Source: MFD04580-c1 sp963702995
GTDB lineage: Bacteria; Planctomycetota; Phycisphaerae; Tepidisphaerales; Tepidisphaeraceae
Assembly (NCBI GenBank): GCA_963702995.1
Contig: OY969783.1
Coordinates: 5,270,001-5,334,000, forward strand
Length of the DNA: 64,000 nucleotides
Direction of reading: 5' to 3'
Shown here in pieces: positions 18,097 through 29,400 of the stretch. The notes beneath the pieces are model-generated. The model did not search any database, was not told the origin of the DNA, and saw nothing but the letters and a program-made list of their open reading frames with translations. A program made the translations under genes and the position numbers. Each line of letters starts with the position of its first letter. Position 1 is the first letter of the stretch.

Positions 18097-19112
18097 TGGA
18101 AGATGTCCTCTCCGTGAAGAGTGAATGACCGATAGCTGAGCCTCTCTGTCCATTCCACCAGATATTCCCAATTTTTGGCTGCGGTGTGATCGAGCTGTCT
18201 GGCGAGCAGCTGGCTCAAGAACCAGTCGCAATAGTCACTCAGATACTGGTCGTTATTTTGCAGGCGATTGTTCTCAACACGCTCAAACAAGCTTAACGGA
18301 CGAGAATCAAATCGACTGCTAAGAGGGATGAAAAGCTCCGCGTGCCCGGTAAACCAGCTGCGAGCATACGCGTAAACCGGCTTTTGAAACATTAACCGGG
18401 CTTCCATTAGAACTGTAGAGTTTGCACCAGCAACGGCGCTACACTCTGATAGAAGCGTCCGTAGATCGACGTCGGCGCGAATTACGCAGGTATTGGGCAG
18501 TTCGTTTACGGAAGGGGATGCTATGTCACTGGCTTTGCCCCGCGGATGGGGCTTGATGACAAGCTGGTACTCTTTTGGCAGGCATTCGCGAAAATGAATC
18601 AGGAGTTCCGACCAGCTTGATACCCTGAGATCCCATTGATTTACTCGGTCGCCAATGAGCTGGAGAGGCCAGAGGACGAAGGGCTTCCGAATGCGGTCGG
18701 GACATTCGCGGGGCTCAAACTTCAGCCATCGAGCTCTCGTTTCACAGCTCCTTTTTCGTTGCGAATCGCTGATTGTGCGAAATATCATCCGCGATAAGGA
18801 TGACTCCCAACAAAAGCCCAAAGGGTCTGCGTGGAGAGTCTGATAGTGTGGAAAAAACCCGTCTTCGCTGCAGACCGTATTGATATCCTTTTCGCGGCAC
18901 ATCGCCTGGATCGCGTGACGGTCAACAATGAAATTCCCAAGAATAATAAGGTTGGGGCTCGCGCCTGCCCGACTCAGCATTTCCTTGAAATGCTTCTCGG
19001 TCTTTATCTTCTCACCGAAGAAGTTGCACCCGCCGCGCGCGTAATAATGCTCAAGCCAACATCCACCGTAGGGGCTCGTGTAACCATAGCTTTTTGTAAA
19101 ACGAGTATTCAT
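18093..19112 (-). CDS. Capsule polysaccharide export/synthesis-like glycosyltransferase (KpsS-like)
   Basis: About 340 aa; start at the ATG at 19112 or 19136. GT-B-like C-terminal half: a PFVLWPLQLIGDRVNQW segment, then QLVIKPHPRG, and a SECSAVAGANSTVLMEARLMFQKPVYAYARSW segment, the pattern of capsule beta-Kdo transferases (KpsS/KpsC) where the conserved 'KPHP' and 'NST/ S..G.EA' blocks bind the donor. A role in surface glycan assembly is inferred. ATGA overlap with the next gene; first of a two-gene unit, or third after the GT9 gene 85 bases upstream. Confidence 0.6.
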   Translation of the reverse strand: MNTRFTKSYGYTSPYGGCWLEHYYARGGCNFFGEKIKTEKHFKEMLSRAGASPNLIILGNFIVDRHAIQAMCREKDINTVCSEDGFFPHYQTLHADPLGFCWESSLSRMIFRTISDSQRKRSCETRARWLKFEPRECPDRIRKPFVLWPLQLIGDRVNQWDLRVSSWSELLIHFRECLPKEYQLVIKPHPRGKASDIASPSVNELPNTCVIRADVDLRTLLSECSAVAGANSTVLMEARLMFQKPVYAYARSWFTGHAELFIPLSSRFDSRPLSLFERVENNRLQNNDQYLSDYCDWFLSQLLARQLDHTAAKNWEYLVEWTERLSYRSFTLHGEDIFQ

Positions 19113-19197
19113 GTCAATTGTCCTACGGCTCCGCATGGCGGCAATTTTGGTATTTTCCGCCTTCCGCCGCTTTCGGCATCAGGAAGATCATCCCCTT

Positions 19198-20416
19198 TCA
19201 CGTCCCTTGAAGGTAACGATCAACAGCTCGAATTACGTCCTCCGGACGGATCATCATCATGCACTGCGGTATTTTCAGACCAGGCCGCGCCAGCACCGGA
19301 CGCTCACAAAGGCCCGCACGATCCTTTTCGTCTCCGTCTCCGACCGGCTGACATCGGCTCTTCCAGCAGCCCCCAGTCGCGCAGCACGGTAGGTAGCCAA
19401 TTGTGTGTAAGAATTGGTGGCCCGGATAGGCCTCCCAATGAGGGGCTTCGCGTCCGCCCGCTACGACGACGCACGGACGCAGTCGTTTCTCCAATCTGGG
19501 CACGGCTGCGGCAAGATGCATTGCGAACGTCACCGGACTAATGACACCTTGGGCGTGATGAACGAGACGGATAAATTGTCGAATCGTTGTTCGGCCGACC
19601 AAGTTGAACACTCCTTTCAGCTCGGGGTGCCAGTGCCCCCTCTCACCGCATTGGACAAACTGAACCCGACCCTGGAAGTGGTCAACGACGGCCTGATAAT
19701 AATCGGGCGACCACCATTTCGTGGTATAGTCATACTTGCCACCTGCCATTAAAATCCAGAATCGCCCTTTATACCCCCACATTTCGTTCAACTTGATTCA
19801 TCCACCCCTTTTCTTGCTCCGAAAGATGGATATCTCCGGCAAACTGCGTAACAGGGATAGGCAGCTTTAATTGCGATTCCAGATACTGGGAGTACCCGGC
19901 AAGGAAATGCACGGGCCTCTGGTTACTTTCATTTACAAGTGGATAGTGCATCTCAATAGATCGCCAAGGCTGATCATCCTGCGTCCGAACAGTGACGTAC
20001 GGGTTGTTTTCCCAGATTTCCGGACAAGATGTCTCCACGGCGGTCTCGAACCGATTCGGATATGAGTAATGTAAATCACGAATCGTCGCCGTCAGCATCA
20101 GGATATCGCCGGGGCTGAGAAAGCTGCGGAGCAAGAGCCGCTCCTTTTTTTGGTGCGAATTGGTCGGGGCTGGCTGGCTGTCAACGTCGTCCGGCGAGCG
20201 TTGTGCGAGCGATAAACGTCCGGGATCCCGGTCGTTCGCTTCGAAAGAGGTCGCGGAGTAGCTCTTGCACTTTCGGCAGATGGCGCGATGCGGAACTCCG
20301 CCGTACAGTCCCAATGCGCATCGCACGAAGTGCTCTCGATCGAGCGCGACACCGTGGACACACGGCACCGCAACAACGCGTGGCAAACGTTCGACTGTCA
20401 CGTGGCAGTCCCTCAT
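19198..20416 (-). CDS. Glycosyltransferase family 9 (heptosyltransferase-like) with N-terminal Cys knuckle; single-base frameshift
   Basis: Two adjoining frames (20416-19769 and 19791-19198) make one protein of about 405 aa. The N-terminal 60 residues hold a CALGLYGGVPHRAICRKC cysteine mini-domain. Then comes a GT9 domain: SPGDILMLTATIRDLH, an EIWENNPYVT block, WILMAGGKYDYTTKWW, VQCGE, ISPVTFAMHLAAAVP and a Cys cluster near the end. The break is in a GGGGG run (about 19783): removing one G restores VGYKGRF continuously. Either a pseudogene or a sequencing indel. GT9 enzymes add heptose-like sugars to lipopolysaccharide-type glycans. Confidence 0.75.
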
Positions 20417-20735
20417 TTCCTAAGTTGACGACGTCATAACAAGAGATGCCACAGTCTCAGGTATCGACGGGGTAAGCGCGAACCCCGCGACACTTTCCCA
20501 AGCCTCAACGCTGGCCGAACGCGCGAACCGTAGCGCAGAGCCGCTCGTTCTGGTTCACGCGGTCGATTTTATCTTCAAATTCTGAACAGTGACGAAACCG
20601 TCCGCGCGGACATCCGTAGGGGAATAGACCGCGATGCTTGCCCGTGCCGAGAAAATAGTTGCCGAGAAATAGTATTGACATCCTTCGGCCGCCTTTTTAC
20701 GGTAGGGCACGAGTCCTGTTCAATATCATTGAAGC
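20417..20735. other. Divergent intergenic region
   Basis: About 320 bases between the divergent GT9 and sulfhydryl-oxidase genes. I see no gene or hairpin terminator; it should carry promoters in both directions, but no convincing -35/-10 pair stands out. Confidence 0.35.
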
Positions 20736-21317
20736 ATGCCATTGAGCTGGAGTCAACTCGGTCCGAAGCTCTGGAAAAGTCTACACTTGTGGGCGGCAAC
20801 AGCTCAACTTCGAGGACCATTGGACGATGTCGCGGTACGCCGATGGCTCGACCAATTCGCGCGTGAGATACCTTGTGGTAGATGCAGACGGCACTGGCTT
20901 CGGTTGGTGGGAGGCAACCCGATCGTGCTCGATCCAGCGTTAAATTTGAGACGCTGGACATGGAAGATGCATAATTTCGTTAACGCGGACTTGGGAAAAC
21001 CGCAGTTTGATTGGGATTCTGCGTGTCGTGAGTGGGGTTGGGAACTGATTACCTCTCTCAGCGAAAACGTGTTCACCGCTCGTGCCGGCTGCCCTCGGGA
21101 CAAGGTTCCTGATTTGGAATCCCCCGAAGACGTACGGACGAACGTGTCAACTACGGACTGCGTGTTTGCGAGTCCGACGCTCAGGGCAACGATCTCGTGT
21201 TGCAACTTGGGGCTATACAACGGTGCTCCGCATGTGGCGGTGTGTCGTCAATGTAGTCGTCGGTCACCAAAACCGAAACCGCGTGTTTTGCAGCGAGTAA
21301 ATGCTCGGATGATGTGA
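20736..21317 (+). CDS. Erv1/ALR-like FAD-linked sulfhydryl oxidase with C-terminal Cys knuckle
   Basis: 193 aa. The N-terminal ~105 residues match the Erv/ALR four-helix bundle: LGPKLWKSLHLWA start, an active-site disulfide IPCGRCRRHW (CxxC), and the FAD-binding HNFVNADLGKPQF motif (HNxVNxxLGK). These enzymes make disulfides and pass electrons to oxygen. The C-terminal part carries CNLGLYNGAPHVAVCRQC, the same cysteine mini-domain that opens the GT9 protein nearby. No signal peptide is visible, so it may act in the cytoplasm. Bacterial Erv-like genes are uncommon. The ATG at 20736 lacks a strong ribosome binding site. Confidence 0.7.
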   Translation: MPLSWSQLGPKLWKSLHLWAATAQLRGPLDDVAVRRWLDQFAREIPCGRCRRHWLRLVGGNPIVLDPALNLRRWTWKMHNFVNADLGKPQFDWDSACREWGWELITSLSENVFTARAGCPRDKVPDLESPEDVRTNVSTTDCVFASPTLRATISCCNLGLYNGAPHVAVCRQCSRRSPKPKPRVLQRVNARMM

Positions 21318-21411
21318 CGTTCACACGGGAAAGTGGTCCGGCTTGCGGAGTTTCGGCAAAGTGCCAACAACTCTGCACGCTCTGGCTGCCTTGCTAAAAG
21401 GCGGGGTCTCG

Positions 21412-23346
21412 ATGTACAAGAATGTCTCCAATACCGATCGCCCGGCCGAGATGAACCTCGGGGTCCCCACCGGTGCCGGGACGGAGGCTCTTTTCAAAAT
21501 CCCATTTGTGGACCTTACGTCCGAGTCACGGCGGGACCGCGGGCCTGTTCCGTCGCCTTTTGAAGGGGACGCGCGGTATGAAGGTTTCTTTTCGCGGCTA
21601 GCGCGCGTGCTCAGCCGCACCTCTCCCAGGCACGTTCTGTTGGTGTGTGATCGAGGGGTGGCCCATCACCTCGTTCTGTATGAATTCGCTTCGCGCTGCG
21701 TCGCGGGGACCTACAAACAGCTGGCGGGGAGGCGCATCGTTCAGGTGGATTGTCAACGAGCTTTTTTCTCTTCCTCAACCGAGTTGATCGATCGAGTCTT
21801 CGCAACGGTAGCGTTGCAAGCAGAGGTGATTCTTGCTGTCGATGGGTTCGTTTCGCTTCTCAAATCTCGCGGAGATCGCCGTGAGCAGCTGACCGGCGCC
21901 TTCGCGTTTGCCGCCCGAGCGCAGTGTCGAGCTATCGTAACCCTGACGCCGCGGGAATTCGAAGAGTCTTTCGCTGGTGAAGCCGATACGGATGATCTTT
22001 TTGAGATCGTCCAACTTCATGAGCCCGAACCTGATGTCACTTATAGAATTCTTCAGTACGTCTCGAAGGGAATGGAGATCCAATACGATTTGGCGATTGA
22101 AGCGACCGCTATCCGGCGCACGGTAGCCCTTGCGGATAGTTATATTCTACATGAAAGACTTCCGCAGAAAGCGATTAAGCTACTGCGTTCACTGTGTGAG
22201 GATCTGCAGTTCGATCGGTCCCAAGGCCAAGAGCTTTCAAGGTTCATCACCGAGCGAAGGGTGACCGAGAAGGTCGCCGAAATGACTGGAATCCCGTTTG
22301 ACACGCTGGCCGGCGAAGGCGATCAAATCGATTACGTTGCGAGCCTCTCGGAATTCGTTGTCGGTCAGGATTATGCTGTTCGAGAGGTTGCGAACGAGTT
22401 GGCGCTCATCAGAGCCGGGATGGTCGAAGCGAATAAACCAGCTTCCGTAATGCTCTTTGTTGGGCAGACGGGGACCGGGAAAACGGAACTCGCTAAAGCT
22501 CTTGCGACAATCTATGCCTCGTCGAGGCGTCTAAGGACATTTACCCTCGGGAACTTCTCGGAGGCTCACAGCATCTCAGGCCTCATCGGGGTCCCCGCAG
22601 GCTATGTTGGCCACGAACAGGGCGGTCGTCTCGTAAATGAGCTCAATTCAGATCCGTATGGTGTATTTCTTTTGGATGAAGCGGATAAGGCGCACCCGGA
22701 TGTCATGCAGCCGTTCCTGAATCTCTTCGATGAAGGATGGCTCTATGACCAGAGGGGCGTCAAGGCATCCGCTAATCATGCAGTGTTCATCTTGACGACC
22801 AACGTGGCTCAACGACAAACCGCTGAGATGTTTAGACAGGGTAAGTCGAGGGATGATATTTTACTGACTGTTAGGGAATTGCTTTCTCGCACAAAGCATA
22901 GCAAGTCAAATCGTCCGGTTTTTTCGCCGGAGTTTCTCGCGCGGATAAAGCGAGTCGTCTTATTCAATCCTCTCGATCTGGCCGCGATGAAGTCGATCTC
23001 GAAGCTTTTGACTCTTCGTATTTGCCGCGATTGGGAGATAAATCGCCAGAAACGACTCGTCGTACCGGAGTTCGTGGTCGAAGAGGTCGCGAGAGAAGCT
23101 TACCTCGCGAATGAAAAGTCGGAAGGCAAAGAGGGTGGTCGGATTGTTCGTAAACTCTTAGCGCAATACTTGGAGACGCCGATTCAAAAGGCGATCAGCA
23201 CACATATGGGCGTGTATCGCGCTTGCGATCAGGTCATTATCACCGCGGACGGGGCGTCAATTGGCGGTCACAATGGGTCGCCATCGTTGAACTCCGTAGC
23301 CGTGCATTTTTCAAACGCCGAAGGCGTGCATCCGGTCGTGGTCTAG
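21412..23346 (+). CDS. ClpA/ClpB-like AAA+ ATPase with degenerate first ATPase domain
   Basis: 645 aa from the ATG at 21412. The N-terminal ATPase-like domain (about residues 60-270) follows the ClpA/B layout but has VLLVCDRGVAHH where a Walker A is expected, so it probably does not bind ATP normally. A short linker (RRVTEKVAEMTGIP, the typical ClpB 'VTGIPV' region) leads to a full second domain: Walker A GQTGTGKTE near residue 350 and Walker B VFLLDEADKAHPDV near 420, followed by sensor 1 LTTNV. It would be an unfoldase/remodelling machine. Its position between the sulfhydryl oxidase and RHS genes suggests a role in handling or loading the RHS protein (inference). Confidence 0.75.
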   Translation: MYKNVSNTDRPAEMNLGVPTGAGTEALFKIPFVDLTSESRRDRGPVPSPFEGDARYEGFFSRLARVLSRTSPRHVLLVCDRGVAHHLVLYEFASRCVAGTYKQLAGRRIVQVDCQRAFFSSSTELIDRVFATVALQAEVILAVDGFVSLLKSRGDRREQLTGAFAFAARAQCRAIVTLTPREFEESFAGEADTDDLFEIVQLHEPEPDVTYRILQYVSKGMEIQYDLAIEATAIRRTVALADSYILHERLPQKAIKLLRSLCEDLQFDRSQGQELSRFITERRVTEKVAEMTGIPFDTLAGEGDQIDYVASLSEFVVGQDYAVREVANELALIRAGMVEANKPASVMLFVGQTGTGKTELAKALATIYASSRRLRTFTLGNFSEAHSISGLIGVPAGYVGHEQGGRLVNELNSDPYGVFLLDEADKAHPDVMQPFLNLFDEGWLYDQRGVKASANHAVFILTTNVAQRQTAEMFRQGKSRDDILLTVRELLSRTKHSKSNRPVFSPEFLARIKRVVLFNPLDLAAMKSISKLLTLRICRDWEINRQKRLVVPEFVVEEVAREAYLANEKSEGKEGGRIVRKLLAQYLETPIQKAISTHMGVYRACDQVIITADGASIGGHNGSPSLNSVAVHFSNAEGVHPVVV

Positions 23347-23418
23347 AACCGACCGCCTTGAGTCATCTACGCTCTCGGTCGGTGCTGCGTAAACGATGGG
23401 TTACTTTCGGAGATCCTC

Positions 23419-26400
23419 ATGAGCGAATCATCGGATGGCGCCGACCTTCGGCTGATCAAGGGTTCCGGGATGGTATTGGAGTATTCCGCTGATGGCGACG
23501 GCACTTACACGCCCTTGGACTTGGACCGGAATGCGCTCGCCGACAACTCCGACGGTGGGTGGAAGGAAGTACAACCCGACGGCTTCATTTTGTATTATGG
23601 GTGCCCTGGTTCCAGCAGTTCGAGTCTTGGCAGTTCCGGTTCTAGCGACAGTAGCTCCGACTCATCGTCGAGCCCTAGTGGCTCATCGACCCATTCCAGT
23701 CACCCGTCGAGCCACCCCAGCCATCACCCGTCGAGCCACCCCAGCCATCACCCGTCGAGCCATCCCAGCCATCACCCGAGTCATCCCAGCCACGCGTTGA
23801 CCCACCCCAGCCATCACCCGAGTCATCCCAGCCACGCGTCGACTCACCCCAGTCATCACCCGTCGAGCCACCCCAGTCATCACCCGAGTCATCCCAGCCA
23901 CCCGTCGATCCACCCCAGCCATTCATCTGTCGGCCCTAGCAGTGAGCTATCCTCTAGCTCCTCGAATCCTTCGAGCTCTTCAAGCTTGCCCAGTTCTTCG
24001 CCGTCGTCGAGTTCCCCGAGCTCATCGTCCGACTGCTCTTGCGGCAGTGTCGGGCCGGTGACGGCGATCGGGTGCCAACGAGGATTGTTGGCGCCTGATT
24101 ACGCCGTGCCCTACCTTGGCGTTCCAGTGGACGTACCGCAATCCGAAGGACAGGCGCGTCAACCCAACCTTTGCACCATAGACCAAGAAATCGCGTATGG
24201 TCCTGCGCAGATGCCCGGCGGGATGTTCCAGTTCAAGTCATGGGTGGGGTCGGGGGTTTTTTCTTTAGATGGTCTGCCGACCGCGATGCAGCGGGGCGTG
24301 GAACTCGCCAGAGCACGGGCGCACGGTTACATGCTTCCGCTGCGAAACAGCGGGAACAACTGCGGCGTCTCACCCTTAACCTGTCAGATCGACCCTTCCA
24401 CGGGCAACCTGCTTGTATCCATCGTGCTGCCGTCGGCGGGAAGCAGTTCGCCGCCTTTGCGATTTTTTTACAATTCGATGTCGACCGAGGACAGTGAATA
24501 TGGGTTTGGCTGGACCGGGCTTTACCGCCAAAGAGTCGCACCCGTTGGGAGCTCCTCGTCTTCGTCATCGCCGTCCTGCTACACGGGCCTGCTGCACAAG
24601 ATGGAAAATGCAGCCGGCAGCCGATGGACAATCCATCGCGAGGACGAGCAGAATTGCTGCGGTGTGGTTACCGCCATCGACGACCCGTTCGGTCGGACAA
24701 CGCAGTTCAGTTACTCCTCCGGACGTTTGACACAGGTAAAAGATAGCGCCGGTCGGTCCACTTCATTCAGTTACGACGGCGACGGCAATCTCAGCGAGGT
24801 TCAGCTGCCTGATTCCGACGCGAGCATAACACTTGGGTATGACAGCGAGCACAAGCTGACGTCGTGGACAAACCCTGATAGCGACGTCACTCAATTCGAA
24901 TACGACTGCTGCCGGCGCATCGATAAGGTGACAACGCCCGAGGGCGAGTCGACGCAGTTCCACTATCCCAGCGACTCGTCCCGCGTCATGATCGACGCGT
25001 TGGGGAATACGACCCACTTCTCGCTCGACGCCTCTGGGAACATCACGCAGGTGGCTCAGCCCGAATCGGTCAGCCTCATTTTCGGTTTTGATGACCATCA
25101 ACGCATCACGGTCTTCGCGGACGGGTTGGGCAATACCACCAGCTTCGAATACGACACGATGACCGACAGCAGTCGGCGACTCTCATCGATCCAACAACCG
25201 ACAGGAGCGTTCTCGTTCGCCTATGACCCGGACCTCGGACAGGCGACCAGCGTCACGGACCAGAACGGTAATACCACCCACTTGGAGTGGGACGGATCCG
25301 GGAACCGCACGCTGGTCACGGATGCAGAGACCCAGGCGTGGAACTACGGGTACAACGGCGACGGGCAACTCGTTTCTCTTCGCGATCCGCTAGGGGGCAC
25401 TTCAAGCTGGACATACGACGGGAATGGCCAGCGTGCGACGGTGCAGACGCCGCTGGGGCATGCGACCTCCTTCGCTTACAACGACGCCGGACAGGTCACT
25501 CAAGTCACGGACCCGCTTACTCACTCGGCCTCCTACGACCGTGACGCGCTGAATCGGATGACGTCGATGACCGACGCCAACGGCAACGTCACTACATACA
25601 CGTACGACTTTAACGGCAACGAGATCCTTAGGGAGAACCCTCTTAGCAGCTGGCATAACCAATATGACAGGGACGGTCGGCTGACGCTGGCGACCGACCC
25701 GAACGGCCACAGCACGTCGTATTCGTTTGACCAGGCATTCAACCAAACCCAAGTGTTGAGCGCACAAGGCCGAAGCACCACCTTCAGGTACGATGGACTC
25801 TACCGCAACACGCTGACGATCGATCCGCTCGGGGACCAGACCAGCTACGAATACGATGCGGCGGGGAATCATACCCTGATGATCGACCCTACCAGCCAGC
25901 CCTGGCAGAGCGCGTTCGATGCGGGCAATCGGATGACCTCGTTGACAACGCCGCTTACCAAGACCACCCGTTATGACTATGACGCGGTGGGGAATCAGAT
26001 AAGCGTGACAGACCCGTTGGGGCACAGCTCTAGCAAGGGCTACGACACGGTCCTGCGCGTGACCTCCAGCACCAATGGCTTGGGGCAGGTGACCTCGTAC
26101 GGCTTTGATGCGGCCAACCGGCAAACCAGCGTAACGAACCCGGCGACGGAGACGACGACGTTGGGTTACGATCCGGACAGCCGGCCCACGACCTCGACAG
26201 ACCCGATGGGGAGGACGACCTCTCACGACTACGACGCGGCAGGCCGGCGTACCCTGACGACGGACCCCAACTCCGTTAGGACGACGATGGCCTACGACCC
26301 GATGGGCCATCTGGTATCGACAACCGATCAATTGGGTCACTCGGTCAGCTACGGATTTGACGCCGCCAACCGCCAGACGCTAGTCAGCAACGCGCTAAGC

Positions 26401-29400
26401 CAGTTGACCACAACCCAATATGACCCGGCCAGCCAGGTGACGGCGGTAATGGACCCTCTGCTCAACCGCGTGAGTTATGCGTACGACAAGGACAACCTGC
26501 GCACGCTGGCGATCGATGCCGTGGGACAGAGGACATCGACGGTCTATGACTCCGCCGGACGGGCGACGCTGGTCATCGACCCCAACACGCACCAGACAAC
26601 GACCGCGTACGACCCCGCCAACCGCGTGACCGCGGTGACAGATGCGCTGTTCAACACCACGAGGACGATCTATGACGCGGCGGGACGGGCAACGCTCGTG
26701 CAGGATCCGCTGACGCACGCCACGACCACCGCATATGACGACGCCGATCGGGTCACCGCGGTGATCGATCCGCTGGGCCACAGAACGACAACCGCTTATG
26801 ACAACGCCAACCGGGTCACGCTGGTGACCGATGCCAACGGCAACAGCACCACGACGGCCTACGACGCGGCCGGTCGGGTGACCGCGGTGACCAACGGCGC
26901 GGGCGAGACGAGCAGTACCGAGTACGACCCATGCGGCCGGGTCACCGCCGCGATCACCCCGCTGATCGAGACCACCAGCTCGCAGTATGACCTAGGCGGG
27001 CGGGTTACGCTCGTGACTGATCCCAACGGCAACAGCACGACGACAGCCTATGACGTTGCCAATCGCGTCACGGCAGTGACCGATCCGCTCTTCAACACGA
27101 GTCATTACAGCTACGACAACGCGAATCGTCGAACGACGACGTCTGACCCCCTAGGGAACACCACCACGACGCAGTACGACGCAGCCGGCCGGGTCACGGC
27201 GGTGAGCGGCCCGGCGCCGGCGGGGACGACGACCACGGTCTACGACGCCAACGGCCGGGTGTCCGTCGTAACCGACCCGGTCAACCATTCAACGACGACC
27301 TCTTACGATCCGGCGGGTTTGGTCACGGCGGTGACTGATCCCTTGGGCACCAGCAATAAGGCTTACGACCCGGTCAACCGTCTGACGCTGTCAACCGATG
27401 CCAACCGACACTCGACGACCACCCAGTACGATGCCGCCGGGCGGGCGACGATGGTCCTGGACCCGATGCACTTTGCCACGACCTCGGTCTACGACGACGC
27501 CAATCGGCTGACGAGGGTCACCGATGCCAATGTTCACTCGACAACAACCGCTTACGATCCGGGCAACCGTGTGACCGAGGTGATCGACCCCCTCGGGCAC
27601 TCGACCAGCACCAGCTATGACAAGGCGAACCGTGTGACGATGGTCACCAACCCGGTGCCTGCGTCGACGACCACGCAATACGATGCCGACGGTCGCGTGA
27701 CCGCGGTGATCGACGCGATCCACTTTGCCACGCGGGCCCAATACGACGCTGCGGGACGGGCCACTCTCGCGACCGACGCGCTGAACCAATCAACAACCAC
27801 AGCGTATGACGCGGCGGGCCGGGTCACGCTGGTGACGCGGCCGCTCGGGTTGGCAACCACTACCGCCTACGACGCCGCCGGGCGCGCCACCCTGGTCATA
27901 GACGCCAGCCACCATGCCGCCACCACGGTGTACGACACCGCCAGCCGGGTGACCCGGTCCATCAACGCGCTGCACAATACGACGTCCCATGCCTATGACG
28001 TGGCTTCGCAGAAGACGATGCTGTGGGACCCGAATAGCTATGCAACGACCTTCGCCTACAACGGCGTGGGGCTGATGACGGCGGAGATCAACCCTCTGGG
28101 CGGCCTGCGCAGCAAAGCCTACGCGCCAGCGGGCAATGTCACGCAGAGCCTCGACCCGCTCTGCCGGGCCCAATTACAGCTACGATGCCAATAACCGTCT
28201 GACGCTGGCGGTGATGACCGATGGCACCACGCATAGCTTCGCATATGACAAGGTCGGCAACCGCACGTTCATGTCCGATCCGTCGGGCACGACCACCTAC
28301 AGCTACACCCCTCGCAACGAACTGGCGGGGAAGGCCCTGTCGATCGGCCGCGTCCTTTCCTACTCCTATGATGCCGGCGGCCGCCGTACTCAACTGGCCG
28401 TCAACGGCGTAGGCAGCTTCACCTACGAATACGACGCGAAGAACCAGGTCACTTCGGTGACCAACCCGCAGTCCCACGCGACCAGCATGCAGTATGACGG
28501 CCTGGGCCGCGTCACTCAGCGGGAGGACGCGGCCGGGGCATCGACCAGCCTGGCCTACGACGCGGCCGGCCGCATGACCACCCTCTTGAACGAGGCCTGC
28601 GGGACGACCGTTTCCGCATTGTCGTTCGCGTACGACAACGTGAACAACCGCACCCTGCAGATGGAACTGGATGGCACCGTCACCTCCTGGGCCTACGACG
28701 CTACCAACCAACTGACCCGCGAGCAACGCTCGGGTGTCAACGGTTTTGATATCTCCTACGCCTATGACCCGGCCGGTAACCGGGCCCAACGCACGGACAG
28801 CACCACACGCACCACCAACGGCTACAACCCCGCCAACTGGCTGGGCACCGAAGTGGTCACGAGCTACGACTGGTCCGACGCCGACGTGGGCGGCGCAACG
28901 CCGGCCGGCTCCAGCGGCCTGAACATCGGCAGCGGGGCCTGGACGGTCAAAGGCGGCGGCAGCGGCCTTGGGTCGCTCCGCGACGAGTTCCACTTGGCCT
29001 ACCAGGCCGCAGTGGCCTCCGCCACGCTGACGATGACGGCGCGGGTGATCGGGTTCGGCGGTGGAACGGGGGCTACCGCCCGTGCCGGGGTGATCTTCCG
29101 TGGCGACACCAGCGCCACCGCCCCCTTCGCGATGATGTACGAGCAGCCCGACAACCAGGTCGCCTTCGCCTGGCGCACGGCGTCGGGGGCGACAGGGTCG
29201 GCCACGGCCCTGACCGGCGGCACCAGCGCCACCAAGTACCTGCAAGTCCGCCAGTCGGCGGGCGGGGTCTACGGCGGGTACTACAGCACGGACGGCGTCA
29301 CCTACACTGCCGTGGGCACCCCCGTGACCCTCACGCTCGGCTCTACCACCCTGCTGATGGGCCTGGCCGTCACTGCCGGAGTCACTACGGGCACAACCCT

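Noticed and set aside
23675..23926. The tandem repeat as a CRISPR array
   Set aside because: Units are contiguous with no unique spacers and keep the reading frame of the RHS gene.
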